From assembly GCA_029881855.1 (NCBI GenBank), contig JAOULU010000050.1, positions 1-8,893 of the forward strand: a DNA stretch of 8,893 nucleotides, written 5' to 3'. Under the pieces are notes generated by a model. It searched no databases. It was given only the letters and a program-made list of their open reading frames with translations, and had not been told where the DNA came from. A program made the translations under genes and the position numbers. Of the stretch, positions 6,776 through 8,893 are shown piece by piece; the stretch's first letter is position 1, and each line of letters begins with the position of its first letter. Source of the DNA: Nitrosomonas sp. (GTDB lineage: Bacteria > Pseudomonadota > Gammaproteobacteria > Burkholderiales > Nitrosomonadaceae).

Positions 6776-7780
6776 ATGAGCATTAACGCACATACATCCA
6801 ACATGGCAGATGAGCAGGTAGACAGTATAGCCGATAAGGCAGATAACTCAGTATGTTGGCGTGTGTCTCAAGTCAAATTGTTACTGGATGCACCATTTAA
6901 TGACCTGATTTATCGTGCGCAATTGATACATCGTCAACATCATGATGCCAATGCCGTGCAATTGTCTACACTGATTTCGGTCAAGACCGGCGGGTGTCCA
7001 GAAGACTGTGGATATTGTCCTCAAGCTGCACGCTACCATACCAGTGTAGAAAACCAGGATATGTTATCACTGGAAGATGTCGTGATAGCGGCAACAGCGG
7101 CGAAAGAGAGGGGTGCATCGCGATTTTGTATGGGTGCCGCATGGCGTGGCCCAAAACAGCGTGATATCGACAAAATGACTGAGATGGTTAGTGCTGTCAA
7201 AGCATTGGGTATGGAGACTTGTGCCACATTAGGATTACTAAAACCAGGACAAGCGCAGCAATTGGGTGAAGCTGGGTTGGATTATTACAATCATAATCTC
7301 GATACAGCACCAGAGTTCTACGATGAAATTATCACAACACGTAATTATGAAGACCGCCTAGATACATTAAAAGAAGTTCGTGGTGCTGGAATTAATGTGT
7401 GTTGTGGTGGCATTGTTGGTATGGGAGAAACACGTGAATCACGTGCGGGACTCATCGCACAACTGGCGAATCTTGATCCTTATCCTGAATCCGTGCCCAT
7501 TAATCATTTGGTGCAAGTTGAAGGAACGCCATTGCATGGGACTGAAGCGCTTGATCCATTTGAATTTGTGCGTACTATTGCAGCGGCACGCATCACAATG
7601 CCTAAAGCCATGGTGCGGCTATCTGCTGGACGCCAAGAAATGTCTGAAGCTATCCAGGCGCTATGTTTTTTAGCTGGTGCGAATTCTATTTTCTATGGTG
7701 ATAAGCTCCTGACAACGAGCAATCCCGAAGCAGATTGCGATAAAGCATTGTTGAATAAATTGGGATTACATGTGCTGTAG
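6776..7780 (+). CDS. bioB: Biotin synthase (radical SAM)
   Basis: BioB inserts sulfur into dethiobiotin to form biotin, the last step of the pathway, using radical SAM chemistry with a [4Fe-4S] and a [2Fe-2S] cluster. The radical SAM triad is CPEDCGYC, with Cys74, Cys78 and Cys81. The ligands of the second cluster are present at a constant offset of +21 from E. coli numbering: Cys118, Cys149, Cys209 and Arg281 (in VRLSAGR). The segments YNHNLDT (171-177) and GGIVGMGET (211-219) are also typical. The 334 residues fall within family length. The N-terminus is about 20 residues longer than in E. coli and polar, and the C-terminus is shorter. The ATG is supported by an AGGA site. It is followed after 3 nt by bioF in the same direction, so the two form an operon. 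All cluster ligands are intact and the enzyme should be active. Confidence 0.98.
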   Translation: MSINAHTSNMADEQVDSIADKADNSVCWRVSQVKLLLDAPFNDLIYRAQLIHRQHHDANAVQLSTLISVKTGGCPEDCGYCPQAARYHTSVENQDMLSLEDVVIAATAAKERGASRFCMGAAWRGPKQRDIDKMTEMVSAVKALGMETCATLGLLKPGQAQQLGEAGLDYYNHNLDTAPEFYDEIITTRNYEDRLDTLKEVRGAGINVCCGGIVGMGETRESRAGLIAQLANLDPYPESVPINHLVQVEGTPLHGTEALDPFEFVRTIAAARITMPKAMVRLSAGRQEMSEAIQALCFLAGANSIFYGDKLLTTSNPEADCDKALLNKLGLHVL

Positions 7781-7783
7781 TCT

Positions 7784-8893
7784 ATGTATTCAGATTTAAC
7801 GGAACAACTGCGTGTACGAGAGCAGGCAGGATTAAAGCGCAGCCGACAAATCCTAGAAGGCCCGCAGACAACGCATGTCACAATATCAAAGCGTGATTAC
7901 CTGGCATTTTGTAGTAATGACTACCTAGGGTTAGCGAACCATCCCGATCTAATCCAATCAGCTTGCGACGGTGTGCAGCAATATGGCGTGGGTGCCGGCG
8001 CATCACATCTTATTAATGGTCATTCTTTAGCACACCATAAACTGGAAGTTGCGCTGGCAAGTTTTGTTGGTTTCCCGAAAGCTTTATTGTTTTCTACGGG
8101 TTATATGGCCAATATAGGTGTGGTGACAGCACTGGTAGGGCGAGATGATGCCGTCTTTGCTGATAAGCTTAACCATGCGTCATTGAATGATGCTGTGGTA
8201 CTTTCCCGAGCAAAATTGGTTCGTTTCCCTCATCTGAATTTGGAGGTATTGGAGGAGCGTCTAGCAACATCAAAAGCAAAACGTAAATTGGTCGTTACTG
8301 ATGCAGTATTCAGTATGGATGGTGACATTGTGCCGGTTCAAAAAATGCGAGTGCTGTGCGAGAAATATAATGCCATGTTGTTATTGGATGATGCACATGG
8401 TTTTGGTGTGTTAGGCAGGCAGGGTAGAGGGTGTTTGTTCACGTCTGAAGATGATAATTTTTGTTCCCCTAATATCATTTATATGGCGACGCTTGGTAAA
8501 GCTGCTGGGGTTTCTGGCGCATTTGTTGCTGCGCAACCGGAGATTATAGAAACATTAATACAGATGGCCCGTAGTTATATTTATACAACGGCTGCACCAC
8601 CATTATTGGCGCATACGCTATTAACCAGTTTAGCGCTGATTGAACAGGAACAATGGCGACGTGAAAAATTGGTGCAACTGATTGCGCAACTCAAAAATGG
8701 CCTTCGATCGTTACATTGGAAGTTGTTGCCTTCTATAACGCCGATACAGCCATTACTGATAGGTGAAAGTGGTAAAGCAGTGCAAATTAGTAATGCTTTG
8801 CGTGAACAGGGTATTTTGGTGCCCGCGGTTCGCCCGCCTACCGTGCCGCAGGGAACGGCGCGCTTACGTATTTCTTTATCCGCTGCACATTGT
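7784..8893 (+). CDS. bioF: 8-amino-7-oxononanoate synthase (C-terminus cut by window edge)
   Basis: BioF is a PLP-dependent alpha-oxoamine synthase that condenses pimeloyl-ACP (or -CoA) with L-alanine to give 8-amino-7-oxononanoate, the first committed step of biotin ring formation. I translated 370 codons without a stop. As the family is about 385 residues, only the last few are missing. Visible features are CSNDYLGL (43-50), GAGASHLINGHS (70-81), NHASL with the PLP-stacking His131, VTDAVFSMDGD (171-181), LDDAHGFG with Asp202 and His205, and the PLP lysine Lys239 in TLGKAAGVSGA. A small Asp/Glu-rich insert (around 221-225) makes the His-to-Lys spacing about 5 longer than in E. coli as I recall it. 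The start ATG lies 3 nt after the bioB stop and has no strong ribosome site, suggesting coupling to bioB. Further bio genes (bioH/bioC/bioD) could follow outside the window. Confidence 0.97.
   Translation, partial: MYSDLTEQLRVREQAGLKRSRQILEGPQTTHVTISKRDYLAFCSNDYLGLANHPDLIQSACDGVQQYGVGAGASHLINGHSLAHHKLEVALASFVGFPKALLFSTGYMANIGVVTALVGRDDAVFADKLNHASLNDAVVLSRAKLVRFPHLNLEVLEERLATSKAKRKLVVTDAVFSMDGDIVPVQKMRVLCEKYNAMLLLDDAHGFGVLGRQGRGCLFTSEDDNFCSPNIIYMATLGKAAGVSGAFVAAQPEIIETLIQMARSYIYTTAAPPLLAHTLLTSLALIEQEQWRREKLVQLIAQLKNGLRSLHWKLLPSITPIQPLLIGESGKAVQISNALREQGILVPAVRPPTVPQGTARLRISLSAAHC

Noticed and set aside
7693..7881. Minus-strand 62-codon frame spanning the bioB/bioF junction
   Set aside because: It is antisense to both well-supported genes, has no domain, and the junction is a normal 3-nt operon spacing.

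Overview
The window carries ordinary, intact proteobacterial genes with little non-coding space. Protein similarity recalled from the families (RF3, TrmL, ComF, BioB, BioF) and moderately AT-rich DNA suggest a beta- or gammaproteobacterium. The comF-trmL pair next to a bio cluster would fit a betaproteobacterium such as a Nitrosomonadales member. That placement is a guess from gene content and cannot be proved from this sequence.

Layout: six genes read leftward (minus strand) from about 6647 to 1, and two read rightward from 6776 to the right edge. In transcription order the minus-strand genes are comF (6647-5952), trmL (5906-5442), a 196-bp gap with a fair sigma70-type promoter, an OppC/YejE-type permease (5245-3758), a double ABC ATPase (3761-1668), prfC encoding release factor RF3 (1678-68), and the first 20 codons of a probable exported protein (60-1). 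The permease/ATPase pair overlap by 4 nt, the ATPase/prfC pair by 11 nt, and the exported protein starts 7 nt after prfC, so this is one tightly packed, probably translationally coupled unit. The plus-strand pair is bioB (6776-7780) and bioF (7784 to the edge, lacking only its last residues), separated by 3 nt. They catalyse the last and first steps of biotin ring assembly.

The 128-bp comF/bioB intergenic region holds back-to-back promoter candidates whose -35 hexamers overlap on one TTGACAA sequence. A small CCAAT-TC-ATTGG inverted repeat sits at the predicted bioB start point.

I found no mobile element, CRISPR array, RNA gene or clearly new system. The points most worth a second look are the placement of RF3 inside a peptide-importer operon, the absence of an OppB-type permease and of a recognisable binding protein in the window, the long N-terminal extension of the permease, and the duplicated four-cysteine motif in the fused ATPase. 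No gap between genes exceeds 200 bases.
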